From Salsuginibacillus kocurii DSM 18087 (GTDB taxonomy: Bacteria; Bacillota; Bacilli; Bacillales; Marinococcaceae), in contig NZ_KB898628.1 in assembly GCF_000377705.1 (NCBI RefSeq), forward strand, positions 62,001 through 126,000: a stretch of DNA of 64,000 nt, read 5' to 3'. The position numbers and the translations under genes are program-made. This document shows positions 25,315-33,764 of the stretch, in pieces. Under the pieces are notes generated by a model. It did not search any database. It saw only the letters and a list, made by a program, of their open reading frames with translations, and was not told the DNA's origin. Each line of letters begins with the position of its first letter. The stretch's first letter is position 1.

Positions 25315-26940
25315 ATGGAGACACAGGAGATTCTATTTACATTTCTCGGGGGCCTGGGCATCTTTTTATTTGGGATTAAATTTATGGGTGATGGTTTACA
25401 AAAAGTTGCTGGCGACCGCCTGCGGGAGATTTTGGACAAGTTTACTAGCAACCCAGTAATGGGGGTTCTAGCTGGTATTTTTGTAACGGTGCTTTTACAG
25501 ACAAGTACCGGAACAACCGTGTTGACCATCGGCTTAGTTAATGCCGGATTTATGTCATTAGCACAGGCCATCGGTGTTATTATGGGGGCAAATGTTGGAA
25601 CTACTGTCACAGCATTTATTATCGGGATTGATATAGCAGAGTATGCCCTTCCTATTATTTTCCTTGGAACAACCTTGATTTTTTTCTTTAGACATAAGAA
25701 AACAAATAACTATGGACAAGTACTGTTTGGCTTCGGTGCTTTATTTTATGGCTTAACTTTGATGGGTGAAGGGGTAAGCCCTTTACGAGAAGTGCAGGCC
25801 TTTGAAGATTTAACAGTTAGTATGAGCGAAAATCCAATTCTCGGCGTTATAATCGGAGCCGTATTTACTGTCAGTGTGCAAAGTTCGACGGCAGCTATTG
25901 GGTTGTTACAGCAATTATACGGGCAAGGTGCGATGGATTTAGCAGCAGCTTTGCCGGTTTTATTTGGTGATAATATCGGTACAACTATTACCGCAGTGCT
26001 CGCCTCTATCGGTGCTTCAATTGCAGCTAAACGAGCAGCATTAAGCCATGTTATTTTTAACCTGGTCGGTGCCACGATTATTTTAATAGTCCTTGTGCCT
26101 TATACGAACCTGATGGCTTATTTTCAGGAGACTTTGAACTTGAACCCAGAGATGACTATTGCGTTTGCCCATGGGATATTTAACGTGTCCAATACAATTA
26201 TTCAATTGCCATTTGTAGCTTTGCTTGCGATTGTCGTTACGACGCTTATACCAGGTAAAGAAGTGGAGATTGAGTATAAACCTAGACATCTTGATCCTTC
26301 GTTTATTCAACGCTCGCCGGCGATTGCGCTTGGGCAGGCACGCTCAGAAACACTCCGGATGACGGAGTTCGCAGAAAAAGGCTTAATCGAAGCTCAGCAA
26401 TATTTAAAAACAAACCAAAAACGACATGCAGAATTAACGATACAGTTTGAAGAAGCCATTAATAACTTAGACCGAAAGATTACCGAATACTTGATGATGA
26501 TCTCTGAGCGCTCACTTTCTGATGAAAATTCACAGCTTCATTCGATGCTCATGAATACGGTGCGTGATGTTGAACGGATCGGGGATCATATGGAAAACGT
26601 AATCGAACTTGTCGATTACCAGCTGACTAATAAAGTTACACTTTCTGAAGAAGCTGTGGCTGATTTGGAAGAAATGTTTGAATTAACCTTGCAAACGATG
26701 AAAGATGCAGTCAGCTCCTTTGAAAACAGTGACATCGAAGCAGCTAAAGAAGTGGTGCGTCAAGAAGAAGAAATTGACCGCTTGGAAAGAAAGCTTCGTA
26801 AAAAGCATATTCTTCGTATTAATGAAAGCCGTTGTTCCGGTTCGGCAGGAATTATATTTGTAGATATTGTAAGTAACTTGGAACGTGTAGGTGACCACGC
26901 CGTAAATATTGCAGAAGCAGTTTTACAAGAAACAGAGTAA
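25315..26940 (+). CDS. nptA: Na+/phosphate symporter with PhoU domain (NptA)
   Basis: 541-aa PNaS/SLC34-type transporter. Two inverted Na_Pi_cotrans repeats carry the substrate signature LLQTSTGTTV (about residues 61-70) and VQSSTAAIG (about 186-194), with about nine membrane helices to residue 315. The C-terminal 200 residues are two PhoU-like three-helix bundles (ERIGDHMENV and ERVGDHAVNI). It imports phosphate with sodium, well suited to a saline niche, and may replace the pst operon that follows pbpA in B. subtilis. The ATG follows GGGGGAGGAG. Confidence 0.93.
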   Translation: METQEILFTFLGGLGIFLFGIKFMGDGLQKVAGDRLREILDKFTSNPVMGVLAGIFVTVLLQTSTGTTVLTIGLVNAGFMSLAQAIGVIMGANVGTTVTAFIIGIDIAEYALPIIFLGTTLIFFFRHKKTNNYGQVLFGFGALFYGLTLMGEGVSPLREVQAFEDLTVSMSENPILGVIIGAVFTVSVQSSTAAIGLLQQLYGQGAMDLAAALPVLFGDNIGTTITAVLASIGASIAAKRAALSHVIFNLVGATIILIVLVPYTNLMAYFQETLNLNPEMTIAFAHGIFNVSNTIIQLPFVALLAIVVTTLIPGKEVEIEYKPRHLDPSFIQRSPAIALGQARSETLRMTEFAEKGLIEAQQYLKTNQKRHAELTIQFEEAINNLDRKITEYLMMISERSLSDENSQLHSMLMNTVRDVERIGDHMENVIELVDYQLTNKVTLSEEAVADLEEMFELTLQTMKDAVSSFENSDIEAAKEVVRQEEEIDRLERKLRKKHILRINESRCSGSAGIIFVDIVSNLERVGDHAVNIAEAVLQETE

Positions 26941-26951
26941 GGGAAAAGCAG

Positions 26952-26990
26952 AGCCGTCGGTCGTTTTTAAAAACAACGGCCGATGGCTTT
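26952..26990 (+). terminator. Terminator of nptA
   Basis: AGCCGTCGGTCGTT pairs with AACGGCCGATGGCT (minor mismatches). It overlaps any longer 5' end of the next ORF, which supports the later start of that gene. Confidence 0.7.
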
Positions 26991-27036
26991 ATGGCTCATA
27001 GCCGTATTTTTAGAATTTGTAATTGGTGGGGGAGCT

Positions 27037-27510
27037 ATGCTACTACTTATATTAGCTTTGATATGTTACGGTTTAGCTTGGGTAGGATTAATCTACCCTT
27101 TATTCCCTAGTGTTCTCTTCTACGTCGGCGCGCTCATATTTGGGGTGACGTATTTGGGCTGGGGCGAAGTAGGTATAGGATTTTGGCTGATTCAATTCGT
27201 TATTCTTTTATTGCTTCTTATTGTTGATTATTTAACAAGTATGCTTGGCATTGAAAGAAGTGGCGGTTCAAAATGGGCAGTGTGGGGAAGCTTACTTGGC
27301 TTAATCATAGGTCCTTTTGTTCTTCCCGTCTTCGGCATTGTAATTGGGGTAGTGATTGGAGCTATACTAGGAGAGATTATTGGCGGTGCTAGAACGTTTC
27401 GTCATTTATTATCGATTGGTTCTGCTTCATTACTTGGGTTTTTAGCTGGTGTAGTCGTAAAAGGAATGGCTTTATTAGGTGGTTTGATTTACTTTTTTAT
27501 TGTGCTTTAA
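27037..27510 (+). CDS. yqgC: DUF456 membrane protein (YqgC-like)
   Basis: 157-aa hydrophobic protein of about five helices with the glycine-rich DUF456 pattern (GLIYPLFPSV, GLIIGPFVLPVFGIVIGVVIGAILGEI). Size and map position match YqgC. Function unknown. ATG 27037 is taken because GGTGGGGGAG precedes it; a frame opening at 26983 would lie inside the nptA terminator. No terminator is seen before the tRNA promoter. Confidence 0.75.
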   Translation: MLLLILALICYGLAWVGLIYPLFPSVLFYVGALIFGVTYLGWGEVGIGFWLIQFVILLLLLIVDYLTSMLGIERSGGSKWAVWGSLLGLIIGPFVLPVFGIVIGVVIGAILGEIIGGARTFRHLLSIGSASLLGFLAGVVVKGMALLGGLIYFFIVL

Positions 27511-27574
27511 TTCAGCCCTGAAACCATAGGAAGAGTTTGAATCATATTTTTTGAAATTAATTTTGGTCAAGTGA

Positions 27575-27603
27575 TTGACAGAATAAGCAACTGGTGCTAT
27601 TAT
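27575..27603 (+). promoter_or_regulatory. Promoter of the tRNA cluster
   Basis: Consensus TTGACA (27575-27580), 17-bp spacer, TATTAT (27598-27603), 40 bp before the first tRNA. Confidence 0.8.
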
Positions 27604-27643
27604 AATTTTCGTTGCTTAAAACACAGGCGATTGACTTGAAAAT

Positions 27644-27720
27644 GGCGGCGTAGCTCAGCTGGCTAGAGCGTACGGTTCATACCCGTAAGGTCGGGAGTTC
27701 GATTCTCTCCGCCGCTACCA
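27644..27720 (+). tRNA. tRNA-Met (CAT), elongator
   Basis: 77 nt with encoded CCA. The anticodon loop is TTCATAC within ACGG/CCGT-type arms. Sequence follows Bacillus elongator tRNA-Met; it lacks the unpaired 1-72 and GGG/CCC anticodon stem of the initiator. Confidence 0.93.
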
Positions 27721-27728
27721 TTTCATCT

Positions 27729-27805
27729 GGCGGTTGTGGCGAAGTGGTTAACGCACCGGATTGTGGCTCCGGCATTCGTGGGTTCGAGCCCCATCAACCG
27801 CCCCA
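27729..27805 (+). tRNA. tRNA-His (GTG)
   Basis: Anticodon loop TTGTGGC. The extra G(-1) at 27729 faces C73, the histidine identity element. CCA is encoded. Confidence 0.95.
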
Positions 27806-27811
27806 TACATT

Positions 27812-27888
27812 GGACCCTTAGCTCAGTTGGTCAGAGCAGACGGCTCATAACCGTCTGGTCGCAGGTTCGAGTCCTGCAGGGTCCACCA
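27812..27888 (+). tRNA. tRNA-Ile2 (CAT, lysidine-modified)
   Basis: 77 nt with encoded CCA. The anticodon loop CTCATAA in an AGACGG/CCGTCT stem and the GGACCCT acceptor match the minor isoleucine tRNA whose C34 is converted to lysidine by TilS, rather than a methionine tRNA. Confidence 0.88.
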
Positions 27889-27908
27889 TTTATACACCTG
27901 AATGAGCT

Positions 27909-28001
27909 GGAGGAATACCCAAGTCCGGCTGAAGGGGACGGTCTCGAAAACCGTTAGGAGCTTCGCGGCTCGCGAGGGTTCGAATCCCTCTTCCTCCGCC
28001 A
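27909..28001 (+). tRNA. tRNA-Ser (CGA)
   Basis: 93 nt with the long variable arm typical of serine tRNA (GGAGCTTCGCGGCTCG region), anticodon loop CTCGAAA, encoded CCA. Last tRNA of the cluster. Confidence 0.92.
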
Positions 28002-28069
28002 TTGACATATACTAGCAAAGATTTTATATATCACTTTTGTAATAGGTAACATACATAACTCGTTTTAGT

Positions 28070-28098
28070 CCTCTCTAGGTAGCTAGAGGGGGCTTTTT
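28070..28098 (+). terminator. Terminator of the tRNA cluster
   Basis: CTCTAG/CTAGAG stem extended by CC/GG, then T5. Confidence 0.85.
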
Positions 28099-28191
28099 GT
28101 TTGGCAGGTGGATCGATTGGCTGCTCTTCAGATCGATGGATGATAAGTCTCTGGGTGGGAAAAGTATAGGGAGAAGAAAGGAGGTTGAAGC

Positions 28192-28329
28192 GTGATTTAC
28201 AGTGTGGCCGAACTAACAGAAGAGCAATATGAGCAGATTAAAGAGCTAGAACATGAGATTGGCGTTGTTTTAATCGCTTATGAACCTGATAAAGCAGAAG
28301 GAATTGCTATTCAAAATATAGAAGAATAA
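28192..28329 (+). CDS. Small hypothetical protein, 45 aa
   Basis: GTG start 7 bp after a strong AAAGGAGG (28178-28185). The 45-codon frame is acidic and amphipathic (EEQYEQIKELEHEIGVVLIAYE) with no membrane segment, ending in IQNIEE. The strong ribosome site and lack of overlap with any other gene argue that it is real. Function unknown. It sits between the tRNA terminator and a repeat element. Confidence 0.6.
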   Translation: MIYSVAELTEEQYEQIKELEHEIGVVLIAYEPDKAEGIAIQNIEE

Positions 28330-28363
28330 GTTGGAACCTGTGTTTAGTGTTTGTTGATGTGAA

Positions 28364-28464
28364 GGCTCTGTTAACGGCCAGGGTTGATTTTTAAAGTAGT
28401 GAGCAGTGAGGCGGAAGGGACGAGACGCCTGTAGCGAACAGCAACCACAACGTTTAACAGAGCC
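28364..28464. repeat. Small inverted-repeat element A
   Basis: 101 bp bounded by perfect 11-bp inverted ends GGCTCTGTTAA (28364-28374) and TTAACAGAGCC (28454-28464). The interior has GGGTTGAT near the left end and CGAGACGCCTG in the middle, features repeated in the elements at 47.8 and 51.8 kb. No ORF. Confidence 0.75.
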
Positions 28465-28692
28465 AACGTGAAAAAAGAGTTATTTTTATTTACAGGTTTG
28501 AAAAAATGAGGAGAGGGAAAAGACATAATGGTAGCGTAACAATGGCTGATTCATTATTGTTGAAAAGTATTCATAACTTTGGTAAGTTATTCAATGAAAT
28601 GGTTATGAGTATAAAAGTCCGTTTCATTGTTCGTAGCACTCCATGAATGCACAACAAGACACTATTTTACATTAAACAAGGAGGCGTTTTTT
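28465..28692 (+). other. Leader and promoter region of sodA
   Basis: Non-coding, AT-rich. It contains inverted repeats around ATAAC/GTTAT (about 28570-28590) and TATAAA-like tracts at about 28610, but no promoter that can be set with confidence. Confidence 0.35.
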
Positions 28693-29304
28693 ATGGCTAA
28701 TTATGAACTACCAGAACTTCCTTACGCAGCAAACGCATTAGAACCACACATTGATGAAGAAACGATGAATATTCATCATGGGAAGCACCATAATACTTAC
28801 GTGACTAAGCTGAATGCAGCGCTTGAAGGCCACGATGAGCTAGCTTCAAAATCTGTTGAAGAGTTGATCAGTGATTTGGATAAAGTTCCTGAAAATATCC
28901 GTACAGCTGTGCGCAACAACGGTGGCGGTCATGCTAACCACAAGTTGTTCTGGACTATTTTAAGCCCAGAAGGCGGCGGTGAGCCAACTGGTGAGGTAGC
29001 CGATGCAATTAATAGTAAATTTGGAAGCTTTGAAAAGTTTCAGGAAGAATTTAAAAACACTGCTCTTGCCCGTTTTGGTTCAGGCTGGGCTTGGCTCGTT
29101 GTAAATAACGGCAACCTTGAGATTCAGGACACCCTCAATCAAGACTCTCCACTTTCTGAAGGGAAAACGCCAATTCTTGGTGTTGATGTGTGGGAGCACG
29201 CGTATTACCTTAAATACCAAAACCGTCGTCCAGAATATGTAGACGCATTCTGGAACGTAGTAAACTGGGAAGAAGTGAACCGTCGTTTTAACGAAGCAAA
29301 ATAA
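28693..29304 (+). CDS. sodA: Superoxide dismutase [Mn] SodA
   Basis: 203-aa Mn/Fe superoxide dismutase. Ligands are His28 (in MNIHHGKHH), the histidine of [12 protein letters not shown], and the Asp and His of [11 protein letters not shown], with a GSGWAW core. A manganese preference is likely from the Bacillus family. ATG 28693 has AAGGAGGCG upstream and gives the standard N-terminus [11 protein letters not shown]; 22 extra in-frame codons upstream are not coding. Single gene with its own terminator, before pbpA as in B. subtilis. Confidence 0.96.
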   Translation: MANYELPELPYAANALEPHIDEETMNIHHGKHHNTYVTKLNAALEGHDELASKSVEELISDLDKVPENIRTAVRNNGGGHANHKLFWTILSPEGGGEPTGEVADAINSKFGSFEKFQEEFKNTALARFGSGWAWLVVNNGNLEIQDTLNQDSPLSEGKTPILGVDVWEHAYYLKYQNRRPEYVDAFWNVVNWEEVNRRFNEAK

Positions 29305-29329
29305 ACTTGAATGGGTAAACACCATTTTG

Positions 29330-29362
29330 TAGAGCTGATGCTTTTGGCGTCAGCTCTTTTTT
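29330..29362 (+). terminator. Terminator of sodA
   Basis: AGAGCTGA-T-GC / GC-G-TCAGCTCT stem, loop TTTTG, T6. Confidence 0.9.
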
Positions 29363-29542
29363 ATGCTTATAGACAAACTAGTCACGCTCGCAGGTTTGAA
29401 AGCTTAAATAGTTGCGTGATGACAAAATGAAATAAGGATGGAAGAACAGGTCAACTGGCATATTTAAAGTTGGTAAAAGTTGTGCTAAAATAACGTTGCT
29501 CAAGAAATGGATATAGGAAATAATGGGGATGAGGAAAGCATT

Positions 29543-31576
29543 ATGGGGAAACAAACAAAAAAAGCACTGCCTGCTATGCGACTGAATGTATTATTTTTCG
29601 TAGTATTTTTACTTTTTTTAACATTGATACTTAGACTCGGATATATTCAAATTGTTGAAGGAGAGGAGTATCAAGAAGAACTGCAAGCTACACAACAGGC
29701 TTCAGCCCAAATTGACGCCCCTCGTGGACTAATGTATGACCGGCATGGCAATGTAGTTGTTAATAATGATCTTGTTCTTTCTTTAACGTATACAAATACA
29801 CCGAATAACGAGAAAGAGCGTTTAAAAGTAAGTGAACAGTTAACAAAGTATATAGAAGTCACTGAAGATGATATAGATAACATTACTGAAAGAGAATTGA
29901 AAGATTACTGGCTGCAAACTCGTGAAGATGAAGCGGCTTCTCTCATAGACCAAGAAGATATCGAAGAGTTGGAGGAAGAGGACGATCTCATTTATGAACG
30001 GCAGCTTGACCGTGTTACCGAAGAACATTTAGCTGATATTGATGATGAAGAAATGGAAACTGTGGCTCTATGGCGGCAAACGCTGGGAGGATATAACCAT
30101 GCCCCACACCGGGTCACGAGTGTTGAGACAGAGGAGGCTCATGCTATTAGTGAAGATCTTGAAAACCTCCCTAATGTAGATCTGTTACGTGATGCAGAAC
30201 GGTCGTACCCTTATGGTGATACATTTCCGACCTTTTTTGGCGGCACAGGATCAATTCCACGTGAAAGTATTAATGAATACATGGCGAGAGGCTATGAACG
30301 TTCAGATATCATTGGGACTACTTTCCTTGAAAGCCAATATGAAAATGTATTAAGGGGAGAAAAAGGCCTGCGAGAGACAGTGCTTGGAGACACGGGGCCT
30401 ACCGTGAATGAAACGCCTGGAAGCAGAGGAAATGATTTGGTATTAAGTATCGATATGGCTTTGCAACAAGAAGTAGAAAGTATTATTCGTGAAGAAGTGG
30501 AAGCATCGCCGGGGGCGTTCTTGGCTGAAGAAGAAGCATATGTCGTATTAATGGACCCATCCACAGGAGAAATATTAAGCATGGCTGGATACGATGAGCA
30601 TTTAGGGACAGTCTCCAGTTCATTTGAAATGGGTTCTTCCATCAAAGCGGCTACAATGTTAGCAGGCTTTTCATCAGGTGTAATTGATCACGGAACCATT
30701 ATCAATGATACGCCGATCGATTTGCCAGGCACTCCTCCTATTAGTTCCTGGCGCAGCTTCGGACCAATTAATGATATAAAGGCCCTTGAAGTTTCATCAA
30801 ATATTTATATGGCAGAAATCGCGATGCGTCTTTCCGGGTTCCAAGGAGGCACAAACTGGGGAGATTATCCCAGTGCTTACCAAACATTACGAAACTACTA
30901 CCATGAATTTGGATTAGGGATTGATACAGGTATAGATCTGCCATCTGAAACAACTGGGATTGACGGTGGGGTTGCCGACCCAGGAAATTTACTCTTTATG
31001 AGCTTTGGTCAGTTTGATACCTATACGCCGCTGCAATTGGCGCAATATATTGCAACGATTGCTAACGACGGTTACCGAATGCAGCCGCAATTAGTTAAGC
31101 AAATTCGTGAGCCAAGTATTGGAGATGATGATTTGGGGGCAGTGATTACACAAAATACACCTCAGGTGATGAATCGAATTAGTGCAAGCGATGCTGATAT
31201 AAACCGGGTTCAGGAAGGACTTCGCCACGTGGTGGAAGGTTCAGAAGGTACAGCAGTTGCAGATTTTGAAGGTACGCAATATACACTGGCCGCTAAAACT
31301 GGAACAGCCCAAGTTTCGGTTAACGGCCAAAACGGGAACAATCAGACGCTTGTAGGTTACGCTCCATATGAAGACCCAGAGGTGGCTTTCGCTGTTGTAG
31401 TGCCAAATGCTCGTATCCAAGACCAAGGTGGAAGATCAGGTATTGCAAATTCAATTGCTCGTCGGATTCTCGATGGATTTTTTGAAGTGCAGGAAGAGCG
31501 TCCTGACCCAGAAGAAGCGAGTGAGGGTACGACACAAGATGAATATCAAGACGGGGCTGAAGAGCTTGAAGAATAA
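29543..31576 (+). CDS. pbpA: Class B penicillin-binding protein 2A (PbpA)
   Basis: 677-aa transpeptidase of the elongation machinery. A short cytoplasmic tail and one transmembrane helix (about 13-32) lead to the dimerisation domain (APRGLMYDRHG, 59-69), an acidic insertion (about 135-175), and the transpeptidase domain with S365-S-I-K368, S418-S-N420 and K585-T-G587. It crosslinks peptidoglycan for rod shape. The C-terminal acidic tail is unusually long and Glu-rich. ATG 29543 is chosen with GAGGAAAG upstream. Next to sodA as yqgF/pbpA in B. subtilis. Confidence 0.93.
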   Translation: MGKQTKKALPAMRLNVLFFVVFLLFLTLILRLGYIQIVEGEEYQEELQATQQASAQIDAPRGLMYDRHGNVVVNNDLVLSLTYTNTPNNEKERLKVSEQLTKYIEVTEDDIDNITERELKDYWLQTREDEAASLIDQEDIEELEEEDDLIYERQLDRVTEEHLADIDDEEMETVALWRQTLGGYNHAPHRVTSVETEEAHAISEDLENLPNVDLLRDAERSYPYGDTFPTFFGGTGSIPRESINEYMARGYERSDIIGTTFLESQYENVLRGEKGLRETVLGDTGPTVNETPGSRGNDLVLSIDMALQQEVESIIREEVEASPGAFLAEEEAYVVLMDPSTGEILSMAGYDEHLGTVSSSFEMGSSIKAATMLAGFSSGVIDHGTIINDTPIDLPGTPPISSWRSFGPINDIKALEVSSNIYMAEIAMRLSGFQGGTNWGDYPSAYQTLRNYYHEFGLGIDTGIDLPSETTGIDGGVADPGNLLFMSFGQFDTYTPLQLAQYIATIANDGYRMQPQLVKQIREPSIGDDDLGAVITQNTPQVMNRISASDADINRVQEGLRHVVEGSEGTAVADFEGTQYTLAAKTGTAQVSVNGQNGNNQTLVGYAPYEDPEVAFAVVVPNARIQDQGGRSGIANSIARRILDGFFEVQEERPDPEEASEGTTQDEYQDGAEELEE

Positions 31577-31617
31577 TTTTCTCAACACTCTTTAACACAG
31601 ACGAAAATTAGCAAGCG

Positions 31618-31659
31618 AAAAAGAGGAGCTGTCCCAACTGGGGCCAGCTCCTCTTTTTT
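31618..31659. terminator. Bidirectional terminator after pbpA
   Basis: AAAAAGAGGAGCTG and CAGCTCCTCTTTTT form a perfect 14-bp stem around TCCCAACTGGGGC. Confidence 0.93.
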
Positions 31660-31661
31660 AC

Positions 31662-32129
31662 TTACTCGTGGCCAAGTAAGTGCTCGACAATTTCATCTTT
31701 TTCCATGGTACTCTCAAATTCATAAGTGCCTGTCTGGATAGCTCCATCAGCCTCTTTCTCAGCAATTAATGATTGCAGAGCGTTTTGGTCGTCAACAATA
31801 TCTGCTTGATGGAGACGTTGGGTGATGTCAGAAGAGCTCATTCCACTTTCAACTATTAAATGATACCTATAGATTGCTTCTTCTTGTTCCGAAGTTTCTT
31901 CTTTCTCGGCGGTCTTTGCTTCTTGTAAGTTGTTTAGTTCCTCGTGCTCTATAACAGCATACCCTTCATTTTCCAACCGATCTCTCATTTCTTTCAACGA
32001 TAATGAGGGTTGGTCGCCTGAGTCACTCACCGTCTCATCTACATCCTCTATCCAGATAAGTGAATATAGAATAAGGAAGATGGCAGCCACTAATAAACCT
32101 GAAGCCACACCGCGCAGCCAGCCTTGCAT
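31662..32129 (-). CDS. Membrane-anchored protein with MltG/YceG-like LysM region, no catalytic domain
   Basis: 155-aa protein with one N-terminal membrane helix (about 8-26), an acidic coiled-coil linker, and a C-terminal module (about 90-152) following the N-terminal MltG pattern: LIVESGMSSSDITQRLHQADIV, then GTYEFESTMEKDEIVEHLLG. The catalytic YceG domain of endolytic transglycosylases is absent. It may bind glycan or act with full MltG, which is inference. The ATG follows AAGGATGTGA. The 3' end faces pbpA. Confidence 0.7.
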   Translation of the reverse strand: MQGWLRGVASGLLVAAIFLILYSLIWIEDVDETVSDSGDQPSLSLKEMRDRLENEGYAVIEHEELNNLQEAKTAEKEETSEQEEAIYRYHLIVESGMSSSDITQRLHQADIVDDQNALQSLIAEKEADGAIQTGTYEFESTMEKDEIVEHLLGHE

Positions 32130-32163
32130 ATAGTGTCACATCCTTATGTAATGGGGTACTATG

Positions 32164-32502
32164 TTAGGGTAACCTTGCTAGAAAATGTCTGACCTCATCA
32201 GGGGTAAGCTCCATTTCTGTTGCAATTTCTTCCACTGAATATCCGGCGCGGAACCAACTGATCACTTCTTCTTGTAATTGATCACTTGTAAACTGAGTTG
32301 AGCCAACTTGTAAAGTGGTTTCATGCAGCAATTCTTCCTCTAACACGTTCAGCTTTTTTTTCAGTTGATACACTTCTGCCATCATAGTCATTGAAAGTTG
32401 TTCAACATCTTCCTTGGCACTTGTTTCTTTTTTGGTCACCAAAAAAGAAAGAGCAAATAAACATGTGCTTATTATTAGAAATGATAAAATCAACCATTCC
32501 AA
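32164..32502 (-). CDS. Membrane-anchored coiled-coil protein with C-terminal HTH-like segment
   Basis: 112 aa: one N-terminal transmembrane helix (about 3-21), a coiled coil (about 30-65), and a C-terminal helix-turn-helix-like stretch GYSVEEIATEMELTPDEVRHFL. The order of parts resembles the DUF6115/SwrB group of Bacilli, though much shorter. TTG start with GGAGGG upstream. It lies 34 bp upstream of the MltG-like gene on the same strand, so the two are probably co-transcribed. Confidence 0.6.
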   Translation of the reverse strand: MEWLILSFLIISTCLFALSFLVTKKETSAKEDVEQLSMTMMAEVYQLKKKLNVLEEELLHETTLQVGSTQFTSDQLQEEVISWFRAGYSVEEIATEMELTPDEVRHFLARLP

Positions 32503-32719
32503 TTTACCAATCCCTCCTCACTTACGAACTCATTATACAATGTTCATGTAAAAGAACGAAACCAAATTATTCCGTATAGTGGTTAAGCGAGCTTTTAGTT
32601 GAGGGCTTCATGCTTCAAAACTGTCTTGCCTTCTAGAGGATACAAGTTATGAATACCGCGCTCTTACATAAGAAAATAGTAGAGAATCGAGTTTTTCTAA
32701 AAGATTTTATAACTCTTTC

Positions 32720-32748
32720 TTGATTCAAGTCCATCGGTTTGCTATTAT
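32720..32748 (+). promoter_or_regulatory. Promoter of rpmG
   Basis: TTGATT (32720-32725), 17-bp spacer, TATTAT (32743-32748), 41 bp before the rpmG ATG. No Zur-box-like sequence was seen around it. Confidence 0.65.
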
Positions 32749-32789
32749 GAGTTAGTATGAATGAGAACGATGATTGGAGGGAATCCATT

Positions 32790-32939
32790 ATGCGTGTACA
32801 AGTTACACTTGCGTGCACTGAATCTGGTGACCGTAATTACATTTCTACAAAAAATAAGCGAACAAACCCGGAACGTATTGAAATGAAAAAATTCAGTCCT
32901 CGTTTGAATCGCCATACTGTGCATCGTGAGACGAAGTAA
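32790..32939 (+). CDS. rpmG: 50S ribosomal protein bL33, zinc-ligand-poor form
   Basis: 49-aa bL33 with the usual [10 protein letters not shown] start and HRETK end. Only Cys9 of the four zinc cysteines remains: the second position is Ser (CTES) and the later YCP position is FSP. It is therefore a C-minus form although it occupies the rpmGA locus, where B. subtilis has a zinc-binding version. The ATG follows GGAGGG. A terminator follows immediately. Confidence 0.92.
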   Translation: MRVQVTLACTESGDRNYISTKNKRTNPERIEMKKFSPRLNRHTVHRETK

Positions 32940-32972
32940 GCAGACGGATTTATTCCGCTGCTTCTTTTTTTT
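32939..32972 (+). terminator. Terminator of rpmG
   Basis: AGCAG(A)CGGA / TCCG CTGCT stem followed by a long T-run, directly after the stop codon. Confidence 0.85.
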
Positions 32973-33200
32973 GGCAAAGTTGTTGGGCCGATAAAAGGAA
33001 GGGGACTAAATCAAACAGTGAGCTTGTGAGAATTGAGTACACGGTTTAAATCTTCAGTGCGGGATTTCACGGTGCGGAGAAGGTGTTTCCATGTTATCCT
33101 TAGATTTTAGAGTGTAGCCCTTTTCTTCTTAATCAATTGCAGAACATGATAGAGTGAGTAAAATGATTGCAGCACTGAAAGCAAAAAGGTGGGAAATGCA

Positions 33201-33764
33201 GTGGTTGAAAAGAGTGAAATTAGAAGACGCGTGAGTCAAAGCTTTAAAAATATGGATGAGGCCGTATACTTACGTTCGAGCGCAGCACTTCATAAGCATT
33301 TAAAAAGCTCTGAGCTTTGGGAGCGTGCTCAAGTTATTGGTATTACAGTTGCTACGAATCAGGAGGTTGCAACGATGCCGCTGATCTTATCTGCTTTACA
33401 AGAAGGTAAGCGTGTAGCCTTGCCGGCTGTTGATAAAGGCGGACATATGCTTCATTTTTATTTTATTGATGATCTAACTGATATTCAAACCGGCTTTGCA
33501 GGCATAAAAGAACCAAGAAGAGCAAACGAAAAACAAGTGAATTCGGATGACATTGATTTATTAATTGTGCCAGGTTTTGCTTTTACGAATGACGGCTACC
33601 GTATTGGGTATGGCGGCGGTTATTATGATCGGTTTTTAGCAAACTGGAATGGTATAACCTGTTCGTTTGTTTTTCCCTTTCAAACCAATATTGCATTCCC
33701 AGTAGAAGAACACGACATACCGGTTCAGTATCTTGTTTGTGAAGATGGACTCCGAAAATGTTAA
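33201..33764 (+). CDS. yqgN: 5-formyltetrahydrofolate cyclo-ligase
   Basis: 187-aa MTHFS enzyme that converts 5-formyl-THF to 5,10-methenyl-THF with ATP. The signature LLIVPGFAF and the nucleotide loop YRIGYGGGYYDRFL (about residues 138-151) are clear. Its basic N-terminus RRRVSQSF is normal. GTG 33201 lies behind AAGGTGGG; GTG 33189 is an alternative. A weak TTGCAG-16-TAAAAT promoter is possible at 33137-33164. The 3' end overlaps the next gene by 7 bp. Confidence 0.93.
   Translation: MVEKSEIRRRVSQSFKNMDEAVYLRSSAALHKHLKSSELWERAQVIGITVATNQEVATMPLILSALQEGKRVALPAVDKGGHMLHFYFIDDLTDIQTGFAGIKEPRRANEKQVNSDDIDLLIVPGFAFTNDGYRIGYGGGYYDRFLANWNGITCSFVFPFQTNIAFPVEEHDIPVQYLVCEDGLRKC

Noticed and set aside
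26983-27036. Longer 5' end for the DUF456 gene
   Set aside because: The upstream start lies inside the nptA terminator hairpin and has no ribosome site.
27812-27888. Initiator or second methionine tRNA
   Set aside because: The anticodon is CAT, but the CTCATAA loop and the acceptor sequence are those of the lysidine-modified isoleucine tRNA.
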